A stretch of 64,000 bases of DNA from Methanoculleus sp. (GCA_018433835.1 JAHDQM010000014.1:91866-155865); one strand, 5' to 3'. Positions 25,601 to 34,998 are shown, numbered from the stretch's first letter. A program made the numbers and translations. Notes: generated by a model not told the origin, from the sequence alone.

Positions 25601-26366
25601 GCACGCCGAGATTCTCCAGCGCTTTAATGCAGGCATCGCCGTCACGGGGCGGCGTGAACGTTCGCGCGTCGATGAGCGCAGAGATCCGACCCTTGAAGAA
25701 GGTATCTATCACCTCAGGGTCTGACCGTGCCCCGATCCCCTGATCCTGGACCCCAAAGCAGAAGACCGGGAGGACGTCGTAATGCTTCTCGAGTTCCCGG
25801 ATCAGGGCATCTTCGACAGCCAGGTCCCCGTTCACCCAGTGCGTCCGGGAGAAGAGGAGCCCGACACGGATGCTGTGCCGGGACGGATACCAGGCGAGGT
25901 ACACATCGGGGTCGTCGAAGACGGCACCGACGTCCGGGTGGTAGATCCCTTCCCAGCGGGTCTCGCGCGGCGGGTCGTAGGCGACGTCCATCCCGGCGAC
26001 CTCGGCCTGAACATAGCGGATCAGATTCCCGATGTTCTCGGGCCCGCCGTAGAGGAAGTAGGCGCTTACCGTGGAAACGACGGCGAGCGGCACGGTCGAG
26101 GCCGACCATGAAGCATCGGTGTAGCCGAACGGTATGACCGGAACGCCCTCCCCGAGACCACCCAGGATCTCGTCCCAGACCGGGTCGTGCGACGGGTGGA
26201 TCAGGACGACGTCCGCTCCGTTGCACGACTCGATGCATCGCCTCCGTTTCTCCGGATCGTCCTTCAGTTCATGTACCTGCCACGCGGCAAGAGCGATCCC
26301 CGCCTCCCGCGCTGCACCCGAAAACTGCAGCAGTTCGCTGCCCCAGGCCACTATGGTTACTTTCAT
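22665..26366 (-). CDS. cobN: Cobaltochelatase-type large subunit CobN
   Basis: This 1233-residue member of the CobN/BchH family is the metal-inserting subunit of class I chelatases. It inserts cobalt into a corrin precursor with help of a ChlI/ChlD-type motor (the fused gene at 11629-13647). Family stretches include VHVGTHGNLEFLPGKS, YIYNADNPPEGTLAKRRSYA, PTGRNFYSLDPFRVPTRAAW and NPQWIEGMKRHGYKGAGDIS near the C-terminus. Length is normal. ATG 26366 overlaps the stop of the ABC ATPase (ATGA), so it is the last gene of a five-gene operon with an importer. Paralogues of CobN also act on other tetrapyrroles; linkage to a FecCD/BtuCD-type importer leaves open metal or corrinoid scavenging. Confidence 0.93.
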   Translation of the reverse strand: MKVTIVAWGSELLQFSGAAREAGIALAAWQVHELKDDPEKRRRCIESCNGADVVLIHPSHDPVWDEILGGLGEGVPVIPFGYTDASWSASTVPLAVVSTVSAYFLYGGPENIGNLIRYVQAEVAGMDVAYDPPRETRWEGIYHPDVGAVFDDPDVYLAWYPSRHSIRVGLLFSRTHWVNGDLAVEDALIRELEKHYDVLPVFCFGVQDQGIGARSDPEVIDTFFKGRISALIDARTFTPPRDGDACIKALENLGVPVLHPLILYHRTEAEWRADTDGMRGSDVSWYVALPEFLGAIEMLPVGAAESRDPAGTEGERHVPIAERVEKFVGRVGKWIDLAASPPAERRVAFILHNKPCASVEATVGAGAHLDTLESVARILRAMRDQGYAVECPESGRDLIEAIMNRKAVSDFRWTSVEEIVRRGGALALIEPDDYAAWFETLPPEVRTRICEAWGQPPGEEVNGVPPAMIYEGKIVVTGVRFGNAIVCVQPKRGCAGPRCDGEVCRILHDPGVPPTHQYLATYRYIEETFGADVIVHVGTHGNLEFLPGKSVAPSDACFPDIAIGTIPHLYIYNADNPPEGTLAKRRSYATLIDHMQTVMVASDLYAGLKELEEQIADYNRAKEIDRARTHALEHTIVDLLEQTGIADEIGFAAMHEQGAPFEEVVGVAHTAITRIADTRIPEGMHIFGEVPEGERRVEFIHAVMRYDGEVKGAVLRMMGHDASTADDALLRDAEVAAKALIAAILAGETPERAAERALSDRLRRHDHEALETIRAGVLDIEARIDDSDEIGSLLSGFAGGYIPPGPSGLITRGKPEVLPTGRNFYSLDPFRVPTRAAWRIGMRLAESVVAKYVDEHGRVPENIGMYWMASDIMWADGEQLSQTFSLIGVEPVWTDGRVRSYRVIPIEELGRPRIDVTVRMSGILRDCFYTSIELLDDAIREVATLDEPPEMNFIRKHALQGRGTARIFGSRPGTYGNGVSLAVYASAWKEDADLAEVFVRWNSYAYGRGSFGEESPETFSAQLAAVDLTFNKTVTDEYDLLGCCCYFGTHGGLTGAARALSNRDVPAYYGDTRDRDRVEVRTLAEEVRRVVRARLLNPQWIEGMKRHGYKGAGDISRQVGTVYGWEATTQEVDDRIFDDIARTFVLDPEMRRFFEDENPWALEEIGRRLLEAHERGLWDANPDVLEGLRAAYLEMEGWIEDRMGDAGGEVQGGAVRVVTVKDVKALRGAREKE

Positions 26367-27160
26367 TCGATCTCCACCAGATCATCATTGTTCGACGGAC
26401 GGAGAGGAACCACGTACGGCACGCCCATTTCGTCCTTCACGGACGCCTCGATGCCATATGCTGCACGTACCATCCTCCCGGTAAGGAGAGAGGGCGGCGT
26501 CCCCCGGCCGAGCACCCGCCCGTCTTTTAAAATCAGGAGCAGGTGACAGTAGCGGGCGGCAAGGTTCAGATCGTGGATCGCCGCGACCACCGCAAGCCGG
26601 CGCTCTTCCGCGAGCCGGGAGAGGAGGGCCATCACCTCGATCTGGCTGCGCACATCAAGCGCACTCGTCGGCTCGTCGAGGAGAAGGATCCGGGCATCCT
26701 GCGCGATCGCCCGTGCAATCAGCACCCGCTGCCGCTCCCCGCCCGAGAGGCGGTCGACCCTGCGGGATGCGAAGCCGCCGATGCCGAGAAGCGAGAGCGC
26801 CTCCGAAACCTTCCGTTCATCCTCTTCGGTGACGCTCCAGCGCAGGTGCGGCCGCCTGCCCATCAGAACGGTCTCAAAGACCGTCGCAGAACCGGAGGTC
26901 CCACCGTTCTGCGGGACGTAGGCGATAGTCCGTGAGATTTCGGGCCGGTTCATCGAGCACAGGTCGCGCCCGTCAAGGCGGATGTCCCCTTCCGGGTCGA
27001 GGATCCGGTCCAGGCACCGGAGCAGTGTCGTCTTCCCTGAGCCGTTCGGTCCGACGAGTCCGATGACTTCCCCCGCATCGAGGGCGAACGAGACATCCGC
27101 AAGCACCTGCCGGTCGCGGTAGGAGTACGAGAGCTCCTGCACGCAGAGCAGGGGCGTCAG
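26363..27160 (-). CDS. ABC importer ATPase, FecE/BtuD type
   Basis: This 265-residue ATPase has Walker A GPNGSGKTT, signature LSGGERQR, Walker B ILLLDEPTSALD, Q-loop VPQNGG and switch AAIHDLNLA. It powers the adjacent FecCD-type permease. The start is notable. The family N-terminus (TPLLCVQELSYSY) fits initiation at CTG 27160, which overlaps the permease stop as CTGA and has AGGAGG at 27166-27171, 5 nt upstream. The first conventional codon is GTG 27142, which would cut six residues and has no ribosome binding site. The ATG at 27164 is in a different frame. Confidence 0.9.
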   Translation of the reverse strand: MTPLLCVQELSYSYRDRQVLADVSFALDAGEVIGLVGPNGSGKTTLLRCLDRILDPEGDIRLDGRDLCSMNRPEISRTIAYVPQNGGTSGSATVFETVLMGRRPHLRWSVTEEDERKVSEALSLLGIGGFASRRVDRLSGGERQRVLIARAIAQDARILLLDEPTSALDVRSQIEVMALLSRLAEERRLAVVAAIHDLNLAARYCHLLLILKDGRVLGRGTPPSLLTGRMVRAAYGIEASVKDEMGVPYVVPLRPSNNDDLVEIE

Positions 27161-28221
27161 GCATCCCTCCTGCGCATGAAGAGGTAGAGGAAGAACGGGA
27201 TGCCGAGGAACGCCGTCATGATCCCGACCGGGACGATCGTCCCGGGGATTACTGTGCGCGCGAGGCAGTCGGCGCCGAGGAGGAGGGCGGCGCCCACGAG
27301 CCCGGACGCGGGAAGGAGGGTGCGGTGGTCGGCCCCGATCGCCATCCGGGTGATGTGAGGCGCGACCAGACCGATGAACCCGATGGTGCCGGTGAAACAG
27401 ATAATCACCGCCGTTACGAGCGATGCGGCGAGCATGAACCCGGCCATGGACCGCTCCACCGGCACGCCGAGGCTTTTGGCCACCTCGTCGCCTTCGGCGA
27501 GGGCGTTGAGGTCCCACGCGCGCCAGAGGAGGAGTGGGACGACGGCAGCGACGACGGCCGTCACGATCCCGAGTTTCGGCCAGGAGGACTTATCCAGGGA
27601 CCCGAACATCCAGAAAACCACCGCCTGGAGTTGTTCAGCGCTGCCGACGTACTGAAGGAGGGACGTCACCGCCGAGAAGAGGTACATGAGCGCGACGCCG
27701 GCGAGAATCATCGTCTCGCTTCCCATGCCCCGCAGGCGGGCCATGCCGTAGATGGCGCCGGCAGCGAGCATGGCAAAGAGAAAGGCGTTTCCGACGACGA
27801 GGTAGCCGCCGGAGAGAATACCGGCCCCGAGAACGATGGCGACCGATGCGCCGCACGAGGCGGCGGAGGCGATCCCGAGCGTGAAGGGGCTTGCCAGCGG
27901 ATTTCGGAGGACCCCCTGCATCACCGTGCCGGCGATCGCAAGCCCAAATCCCGCCGCGATCGCGAAGAGCACGCGGTGCAGCCGCCAGCCCCAGACGATC
28001 CCGACCGCATTGGACTCGATCATCCGTTCCGGCAGGTCGACCGCCCCGGGAAAGAGCCCGGCGAAGATGGCAAGGTAGGCGTCGGCGACCGGGAGGTCCG
28101 CCGACCCGAGGGTCACGGCGATCCCGACAAGCGCCACGAGGATCAGGATGAGGGCGGTGATGAAGAGGGCTCTCTTCTCTGTGAGCCGTGCATACTCCTC
28201 CCTGCCGAAATCCGTCATCAT
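27157..28221 (-). CDS. ABC importer permease, FecCD/BtuC type
   Basis: This 354-residue protein has about ten membrane helices, characteristic of importers for corrinoids, siderophores, haem or metal chelates. Typical family segments are GVLRNPLASPFTLGI, LRGMGSETMILAGVAL, SLGVPVERSM and GFIGLVAPHITRM. ATG 28221 overlaps the stop of the binding protein gene (ATGA). The last four bases overlap the ATPase start. Location beside CobN makes a corrinoid or cobalt-related cargo likely, but the family does not fix the substrate. Confidence 0.92.
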   Translation of the reverse strand: MMTDFGREEYARLTEKRALFITALILILVALVGIAVTLGSADLPVADAYLAIFAGLFPGAVDLPERMIESNAVGIVWGWRLHRVLFAIAAGFGLAIAGTVMQGVLRNPLASPFTLGIASAASCGASVAIVLGAGILSGGYLVVGNAFLFAMLAAGAIYGMARLRGMGSETMILAGVALMYLFSAVTSLLQYVGSAEQLQAVVFWMFGSLDKSSWPKLGIVTAVVAAVVPLLLWRAWDLNALAEGDEVAKSLGVPVERSMAGFMLAASLVTAVIICFTGTIGFIGLVAPHITRMAIGADHRTLLPASGLVGAALLLGADCLARTVIPGTIVPVGIMTAFLGIPFFLYLFMRRRDA

Positions 28222-29435
28222 GCCGGGTATACGAACGTTCCGTGTTCGTCGAGGTCGTAGTCGAGCCGCTGGAACTCGTCCAGGTACTGCCGGTGGATTG
28301 CGCGGGGATCCAGGTCGGGGAAGAGATCCGGGTAGAACCACTTCGCCATGTACGCGACACCGATGAAGTATTCAGGCCCTCCTATGACGTCGGTGTGGAT
28401 GACGTACACCCGGTCGTCCCTGACCGCACCAATCCTGTCCCATACCGGGCGGCTCCCGATCGAGCAGCGAACCGTCTCGAAGGACGACGGGTCGTCGTCG
28501 CCGTAGCCGCCGAAGGCCAGTTCGCCAGCACCCACGATCTTGACGATGACGTCGGGGTTCCTGCTGATGACCGCTTCGGGGTCGACCACCGGGTATTCAA
28601 CCATAATATCGGCGAAGATGTTCCTGCCGCCGGCAAGTTCTATCTTCTCGTCGTAGCCCGAGCCCTTTCCGGCGCTCTTGTAGTCGTTCCAGTTTTCCAG
28701 GTAGACCGGCATCCGGTCGTCGGCCGGCACCCGGCTCAGGCGTTCGGCCACCGTACCCGTAACGTTCCGGTGAAACGCGAGGAACCGCTCTGCCCCTTCT
28801 TCGTTCCCGAGAAGGAGACCGAGCTTCCGCACCTCGTCGGCGTATACCGCCGGCCGATAACTATCGAACCGGAAGAACCGGATACCGGGATCGATCGACA
28901 TAAGCGTCGTCTCGATCTCGTCGCAGAAAGATTCGGAGAGGGTTGCGTAGAGGAAGATCGCATCGGGACGGACCGCAGCTGCCTGTTCGTAGTCGGGAGC
29001 CCAGATCGATCCGAGGTTCGCCGTTCCCTGGTACTCAGGGAAGAAGGTCGGGTCCTCAAGGGTGTACTTGCTCACGCCCACGACCCGATCGGACTCCACG
29101 CCGATCGACCGCATCACCTCGAGGGTATCGCTGTTGAAGACCGCCAGTCTCCGGAGCGGGCGGGCGAGCGTCGTCGTTCGCCCGGAGGAGTCGGTTATCG
29201 TGAGCGCCCTGCCGTCCCAGTGCTCGTAGACGAACGCGGCATCCCGGAGGTCGTCGGACGGCGGGGCCTCGACGGTCCCGCCCATGAACCGGGCGTCCAG
29301 CGAGTCGAGAATTGCGGTTGCGACCTCGGACGAGGTCAACGTGCCGTCGCCGTCACGGTCGCACGGGACCGCCTCCGCCACTGCCGTTCCGGCCAGGAGG
29401 CAGATGCAGCAGACGAGCAGGAGAAGTCTCCGCAT
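28218..29435 (-). CDS. ABC importer substrate-binding protein with N-terminal EF-hand loop
   Basis: This 405-residue protein has a signal peptide (residues 1-20) and then a perfect EF-hand calcium loop, D26-R-D28-G-D30-G-T-L-T-S-S-E37, in a dockerin-like helix setting. A TroA/BtuF-type binding domain follows from about residue 75: RRLAVFNSDTLEVMRSIGV, GVSKYTLED, RPDAIFLYA, ISRNPDVIVKI. It binds cargo outside the cell and delivers it to the FecCD-type permease. ATG 29435 shares one base with the stop of the upstream gene (TGATG) and has GGAGGTG 9 nt upstream; an earlier GTG at 29453 is disfavoured. The EF loop could link binding or attachment to calcium, or join it to the PGF-tailed partner encoded upstream. 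Confidence 0.9.
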   Translation of the reverse strand: MRRLLLLVCCICLLAGTAVAEAVPCDRDGDGTLTSSEVATAILDSLDARFMGGTVEAPPSDDLRDAAFVYEHWDGRALTITDSSGRTTTLARPLRRLAVFNSDTLEVMRSIGVESDRVVGVSKYTLEDPTFFPEYQGTANLGSIWAPDYEQAAAVRPDAIFLYATLSESFCDEIETTLMSIDPGIRFFRFDSYRPAVYADEVRKLGLLLGNEEGAERFLAFHRNVTGTVAERLSRVPADDRMPVYLENWNDYKSAGKGSGYDEKIELAGGRNIFADIMVEYPVVDPEAVISRNPDVIVKIVGAGELAFGGYGDDDPSSFETVRCSIGSRPVWDRIGAVRDDRVYVIHTDVIGGPEYFIGVAYMAKWFYPDLFPDLDPRAIHRQYLDEFQRLDYDLDEHGTFVYPA

Positions 29436-29935
29436 CACCGGCTGCACCTCCACCGGTACGCCGCGGCAAGCGCCGCCAGTGCGGCGGCATACTCAAAACC
29501 GGGTGTCGACGGGACCGTCGTCTGCGCGGCCTGCCCGGAGCGAGAGGGTCCGTCCGACCCGATCACACCCGATTCACCGGTCAGCAGGTCTTCCCACGTG
29601 CCGTTTAGCTCATCTCCGGCCCCCGGCGACCCCTGCAGCCGGTAACGAACCGTTTCTTCGCCGACAACGGCGAAGGCGACCGTCCGGTTCGAGACCCTTG
29701 TGCGATTGTCGGGGTGGTCGCACCCGGCCCACGTACAGCCGTCGGGGATGGTCTCGACGATGCCGCCGACGGGGATATCGTTCACCGTGAGCGTCACCTC
29801 AAGACCGCTCCCGGCGCCTTCCGGCAGTTGAACTACGGTCCTTTCAACACTGCCAGCCGCTGCAGAGGCCGCGAGCACGAAGACCAGGATGCACAGGAGT
29901 AATGCTCTGTTCGGTGTCACTGCAGGAAGTTTCAT
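29435..29935 (-). CDS. Small surface protein with PGF-type C-terminal anchor
   Basis: This 166-residue protein has a signal peptide (about residues 1-27), a beta-rich ectodomain with N-glycosylation sequons and two cysteines (CTWAGC), and the sorting tail TPGFEYAAALAALAAAYRWR. The ectodomain (GLEVTLTVNDIPVGGIVETI, FAVVGEETVRYRLQG) resembles the small proteins found beside archaeal FecCD/BtuF-type importers, which probably dock the binding protein or cargo at the surface. It is the first gene of the five-gene minus-strand operon, and its stop overlaps the binding protein start. The role is inferred from context. Confidence 0.75.
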   Translation of the reverse strand: MKLPAVTPNRALLLCILVFVLAASAAAGSVERTVVQLPEGAGSGLEVTLTVNDIPVGGIVETIPDGCTWAGCDHPDNRTRVSNRTVAFAVVGEETVRYRLQGSPGAGDELNGTWEDLLTGESGVIGSDGPSRSGQAAQTTVPSTPGFEYAAALAALAAAYRWRCSR

Positions 29936-30336
29936 CGCGTTGTGTTAAATATTTTACCTTTTGTATTACTTGTTAGGAGTAATTTTTTATTTTCACCGAT
30001 TAAATGGCACCAAAATGGCAAATATTAACAATATCGGCGGGGCATTCCCGGGATGTCGACATGATCCTGCGCCGATCGGTAAGGGCATCGGGGGCATCCA
30101 CCCCCGCCTCCGGTGTTCGCGCGCCCACCGTCCCTTCAGGCGCACCTCGATTTCAGGGAGAGACACGGGTGTTTGCAGAACGTTTCAGGAGGATAACAAC
30201 AGACCCGGGCAGCCGTTGCCGGGCGAGTGTGATTTGTAACTTTTCCTGCTTCGTGCAACAAGACAAAGCGGGTCCCCCTGCATGTAATACAAAAATAGAA
30301 TATATTAATATCTGATGTTACATTTTGATAGATCGT
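29936..30336. other. Divergent promoter region between the cobN operon and the DUF3344 operon
   Basis: No gene is seen in 400 nt. The left edge (29945-30003) is AT-rich and holds AAATATTTAA (minus strand) about 14-24 nt before ATG 29935. The right edge carries the TATA-like box listed next. The middle is GC-rich without recognisable motifs. Confidence 0.5.
30299..30310 (+). promoter_or_regulatory. TATA box of the DUF3344/ABC operon
   Basis: AATATATTAATA preceded by AAAAATAG, which resembles a BRE plus TATA element, lies 27-38 nt before ATG 30337. The spacing implies an almost leaderless mRNA, in line with the lack of a ribosome binding site. Confidence 0.6.
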
Positions 30337-32151
30337 ATGAATATATTCAAACATATCCGCACATGGTTATGCGCGTTTATTGCATTAGTCCTGATGACGG
30401 CCCCGGTCTCGGCAATCTACGACTTCGAAGGCATCCCCCTTCAGACAGCAGCCCAGGGTGAGGTCCGGGGGGAGGTGCTCACATTCGGGACGTACGGGCT
30501 CACTGCCCCCCCCATCAAGTGCACTTTCTCCCTTCCGTCAAAGCCGGTCTGGGCACGGATCTACACGGGCGTCTGGGGCGGCACCGAGCGTTACACCGGC
30601 TGGGAGGAACTCAGCGTCAACAACGGCGTCCCGGTCCGCCGGGACCTCTTCGGGAAAGACGACCGACATGAGGAGACCTTCGTATCGGGATACGGTGTCT
30701 ACTGGGTCGCACATGACTGCACCGACCAGCTCCGGGGCGGCACGAACACCATCACCCTCACGACCAGCAGGGGGCAGGCCGAAAGCAGAATCGACGGACG
30801 CTCCTACGGCATCTTCGTCGTGGCCGTCGTGGAAGACGACGGCAAACCGGTCACCAGGTACTGGATCGCCGAGGGGAACGAGGACCTCCACGGCGAGGGG
30901 TGGTCCGGCACGAACCCCACGCGACACGATACGTGCGAGATTACTCTTGAGAAGGCTCCCGCAACGGGACAGGCAACAGCCGACCTGACGGCGGTCCTCC
31001 TGGCCTCGACGAAAGGGCAGCCAGATTACATCCTCTTCAACGGCGAGGATCTGGGCAGCCCGGTGACCGACCTCTCGCTCTATCCCGAGGGGGCGCGGGA
31101 CATCGGCAACGAGCACATCGGCGACGCGACCGGCAGTGCCGGGACCGATAGCCGCTACATCGACGTCGAGACGTTCGACGTCGGCCGGCTCCTGAAAGAG
31201 ACCAATACCATCGTCTTCGAGCGCGGGAGAGACCTCGACGGCGACGGCGAGATCACCACCATCGGCTCGCAGCCCGAAGGCGAGGACTACATCCACCCCT
31301 GCTCCGTGATCCTCACGGTGCAAAGGCCCGACGCTTCGCCGGCACCGGACTTCGCCGTCGACACCCCCGTGGTGGCGGGAGCGTATGCAGGCGAGGAAGC
31401 GACGATTCAGGCAACCGTGAGAAACTACGGCGCACGACCCGACGGAACGATCGGGGTGGTCTTCTCGGTTGATGGAGTTGCCGTCGGAACTGTCGAGGTC
31501 GAACCGGCGAGATCCGGCGTCCAGCAGGTTGAAACCGGCGTCACCCTCGCCGAAGGCCGGCATACGGTCTCAGTCAGGGTCGATGGCGGCGGGGAGGCCG
31601 ACCCGACGGACAACGAAGCGTCGACGGACCTTACGGTCGGCACGATCCCCGACCTCTCCGTCGCCATCGGGGCACCGGTGCGGAGCGGGGTCGCGGCCGG
31701 GGCGCAGGCCGCACCGACGCAGCAGTCACCCGCCCCGCTCCTGGCCCAGTTTGCAGGGCTCTGCCTCGCCGCACTCCTTGCCGCGCTGCGCCCGCCCGGT
31801 GGGAAGACAGCGGCCGTTCTGGTCGCGGGCGTGGTCATCGTCGGCTTATCTCCGCTGATGGTACCGCCCGGAGCCGCCGCAGGGTTCTCGGACTATACGA
31901 TCCCCGTCACGATCACGAACGGCGGGGGGAGCGACGTCGGTGCCTTCGATCTCACCATCTACCTGGACGGGGATAAGGCAGCGGTCAAGCACGTCGACGG
32001 GATCGGGGCCGGGGCGACGGCCACCATCGAGGTTCCACTGTACACCACGCCCGGCAAGCACCGGCTCAAGGTGGTCGCGGACGAGGGAGGCGCGATCAAA
32101 GACGCGAACAGGGGAAACAACGCAGCCGAGGGGGATCATGTCTTCCCGTAG
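30337..32151 (+). CDS. DUF3344 surface protein with CARDB domains and internal membrane helices
   Basis: This 604-residue protein has a signal peptide (about residues 1-26, MTAPVSA). A DUF3344 domain follows (about 27-330: WARIYTGVWGGTERYTGWEE, YWIAEGNEDLHGEGWSG), then a CARDB-like domain (about 340-440: VVFSVDGVAVGTVEVEPARS). Two hydrophobic helices near 467-485 and 490-510 come next, and then a second CARDB-like domain to the end. DUF3344 proteins are secreted archaeal proteins of unknown function. The hairpin of membrane helices in mid-protein is unusual and suggests that it is integrated in the membrane near the ABC transporter encoded downstream. ATG 30337 is chosen over TTG 30325 from promoter spacing. 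It overlaps the next gene by 14 nt. Confidence 0.85.
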   Translation: MNIFKHIRTWLCAFIALVLMTAPVSAIYDFEGIPLQTAAQGEVRGEVLTFGTYGLTAPPIKCTFSLPSKPVWARIYTGVWGGTERYTGWEELSVNNGVPVRRDLFGKDDRHEETFVSGYGVYWVAHDCTDQLRGGTNTITLTTSRGQAESRIDGRSYGIFVVAVVEDDGKPVTRYWIAEGNEDLHGEGWSGTNPTRHDTCEITLEKAPATGQATADLTAVLLASTKGQPDYILFNGEDLGSPVTDLSLYPEGARDIGNEHIGDATGSAGTDSRYIDVETFDVGRLLKETNTIVFERGRDLDGDGEITTIGSQPEGEDYIHPCSVILTVQRPDASPAPDFAVDTPVVAGAYAGEEATIQATVRNYGARPDGTIGVVFSVDGVAVGTVEVEPARSGVQQVETGVTLAEGRHTVSVRVDGGGEADPTDNEASTDLTVGTIPDLSVAIGAPVRSGVAAGAQAAPTQQSPAPLLAQFAGLCLAALLAALRPPGGKTAAVLVAGVVIVGLSPLMVPPGAAAGFSDYTIPVTITNGGGSDVGAFDLTIYLDGDKAAVKHVDGIGAGATATIEVPLYTTPGKHRLKVVADEGGAIKDANRGNNAAEGDHVFP

Positions 32152-33106
32152 CACCGCTGCCGGACTGATCCTCCTGCTCCTTCTGGCAGCTCCCGCGGCG
32201 GCAACCTATGCCGGGGACAAACCGCTTTCATCCGTGTTTTACGACGAATTTCGGGGAGACTACGTCTATACCGTTGGAAACAGCACCTACAGCGGCGCAC
32301 TCGGCCCGGGAGACCGGTACACGGTTGCGTTCGATCCCGAACTCCCGGCCGACGCAGCCGTCAGGTACCAGCGGCTCTACGTCTACTGGGCCTGGAGCAA
32401 GCTCGACCAGAGCGCAATCTATCCGGTGATCTCGCTCACCCGCACGGATACGGGCGAACAACTCACGGAGGCCGGCCGCTACACGGACTCCAAAGGGTTT
32501 GCCAGCCAGAACGATTTCTTCTCGGGCGCGGATATCTTCACGACCGCGGACCTCAATCCCGGAACAAACTCCTTTGCGGTCGTCCTCGAGAACAACGCCA
32601 CCGACAACCGGACCTTCGTCGTCCAGGGGATCGGTCTGCTCGCCGTCTACGAGAGCCCGGGGTCGCCGGAGGCGATCGTGTGGGTGAGCGAGGGGGCCGA
32701 CCTCCTCTACAACAGTTACGGGATCACCCCGGCCATGGCGTCAAGCAGGATCGACTTTCCCGGAACGATCGATCGCTCCGGCCTCGACTCGGCCGAACTC
32801 CTCCTCGTCGCCCCTTCGGGCGGCTACACCCGGGAGAAGATCCCCGTGATCAACCGGCTCTTCTTCAATCGCGAAGGAACGGGCAGTATGCCCTCGTTCT
32901 TTGAAGCGATCATCTCGGCGGTGTTCCCGGGCTCGAACGGGAAGGAGTGGACGAACGTCTTCGATTCCGACGAGACGATGCAGATCGGGATCGACCGGCG
33001 GGACGTGCTCCCCTACCTGCAGTCCGATAACAATTTTGCACGGGTCCAGGACGAAAAAGACTACCTGGTCCTGACGAACGCCGTGCTCCGGGCCGAGCGG
33101 AGGTGA
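32138..33106 (+). CDS. Secreted DUF3344 protein
   Basis: This 322-residue protein has a signal peptide (residues 1-23, AAPAAA) followed by a single DUF3344 domain: RYQRLYVYWAWSKLDQSAIY, FVVQGIGLLAVYESPGSPEA, WVSEGADLLYNSYG and a terminal DYLVLTNAVLRAE strand. There is no C-terminal anchor, so it is secreted or held by a partner. ATG 32138 lies inside the end of the previous gene, with GGGGATC just upstream, and the 14-nt overlap suggests coupled translation. The ABC ATPase start follows 5 nt after its stop. Confidence 0.85.
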   Translation: MSSRSTAAGLILLLLLAAPAAATYAGDKPLSSVFYDEFRGDYVYTVGNSTYSGALGPGDRYTVAFDPELPADAAVRYQRLYVYWAWSKLDQSAIYPVISLTRTDTGEQLTEAGRYTDSKGFASQNDFFSGADIFTTADLNPGTNSFAVVLENNATDNRTFVVQGIGLLAVYESPGSPEAIVWVSEGADLLYNSYGITPAMASSRIDFPGTIDRSGLDSAELLLVAPSGGYTREKIPVINRLFFNREGTGSMPSFFEAIISAVFPGSNGKEWTNVFDSDETMQIGIDRRDVLPYLQSDNNFARVQDEKDYLVLTNAVLRAERR

Positions 33107-33111
33107 GAGAA

Positions 33112-33773
<662 letters not shown>

Positions 33774-33777
<4 letters not shown>

Positions 33778-34994
33778 TCGCCAGACTGGTTGAGTACCTG
33801 GTGGTCTCGGCCCGCCAGGTCACCCGGAAGCGGATGCGCGTCTTCCTTACCGCCCTCGGCATCGCGATCGGGGTCGCTGCCGTCGTAGGAACCGTCTCCC
33901 TGGGCGAGGGGATCCGCTACCAGGCGGTGGAGGCGATCAAAGAGCAGTCCGATCTCACCCTCATCGAGGCGACCGCGGATATCCGCGGAGGCGCGATCCA
34001 GTTCATCACGCCGGCAAAGATCGACGAACTCGATGCCATCCCCCATGCCGCGGCATCTTCGGCGGTGGTCAGGGAGGCGTACGCCACGAAACGGCAGACC
34101 TACCTCGAGGTCGTGGGCATCGATCCCGGCGGGATCGAGAACGTGATCCGGCCGAAGTACCTGAAAGGAGAGCCTCTCGCCACCGGTTCGCGGCAGGCGG
34201 TGCTCGGGCACGACATCGCCGAGACGCTCCAGCGCTACGAAGGGGTCCGGCTCGGCGACACCATCCCGATCCTGGTCCGGCGCTACGACGAGAACGGCAT
34301 GCCGGTCGACGAAGAGGTCGATTTCACCCTGGTCGGCGTGCTCCAGGAACGGGACGATGCGTTCGACCAGGTGATGCTGATCGACCGCGGAGTCGCGCAG
34401 GAGTTGCGCGGAGACGATACGACGTTCGACGGCGTCCTGATCCGGATCGACAGCCCCGATGCGGTCTTCGCCGTCGTGGACGACGTCAAGACGCTCGGCC
34501 TCACCGCAGAGGGCGCGTTCCAGCAGATCGAGTCGGTGAACCGTTTGATGGACGTCGTCGTCCTCATCCTGGCGTTCTTTGCCGGTGTCTCCCTGATCGT
34601 GGGGGCGCTGATGATCGTCAACACGATGGTCATGTCGGTCTTTGAACGGACACGGGAGATCGGGATCACCATGGCCATCGGGGCCTCCCCCGGCGACGTC
34701 GTCCACCTAATCCTCGCCGAATGCCTCTACATCGGATTGATCGGGGGTGTGCTCGGCGACCTGTTGGGCGTTGCCTTCTCGGGCGTGATCAATACGTTCG
34801 GCAGGCCGTTCATCGTCGCCCAGCTCGGCGATACGTTCTCCACGTTTTCGGACGGCGATATCACCCTGATCACGCCGGAACTTCTCGTCATCGGAATGAC
34901 AATCGCGATCGCCCTTTCCCTGGTATCGGGCCTCTACCCGGCGCTGAAGGCGTCCCACCTCAACCCGGTGACGGCGATACGGACGGGGGTATGA
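33774..34994 (+). CDS. MacB-type FtsX-fold ABC permease
   Basis: This 406-residue permease starts at GTG 33774. One N-terminal membrane helix (about 22-45, MRVFLTALGIAIGVAAVVGT) is followed by an external domain of about 210 residues (MacB periplasmic core type: IDPGGIENVIRPKYLKGEPL) and three C-terminal helices (about 262-285, 310-335, 370-392), with RTREIGITMAIGASPGDV, the family's coupling motif. MacB-like transporters use mechanotransmission to move or release substrates outside the membrane. Being flanked by DUF3344 genes, it may export, assemble or release those surface proteins; that is inference. Confidence 0.93.
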
Positions 34995-34998
34995 AAAA

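Noticed and set aside
26973..27164. ATG 27164 as start of the gene after the permease
   Set aside because: It opens a short frame without ABC motifs. The ATPase motifs are in the frame of CTG 27160/GTG 27142.
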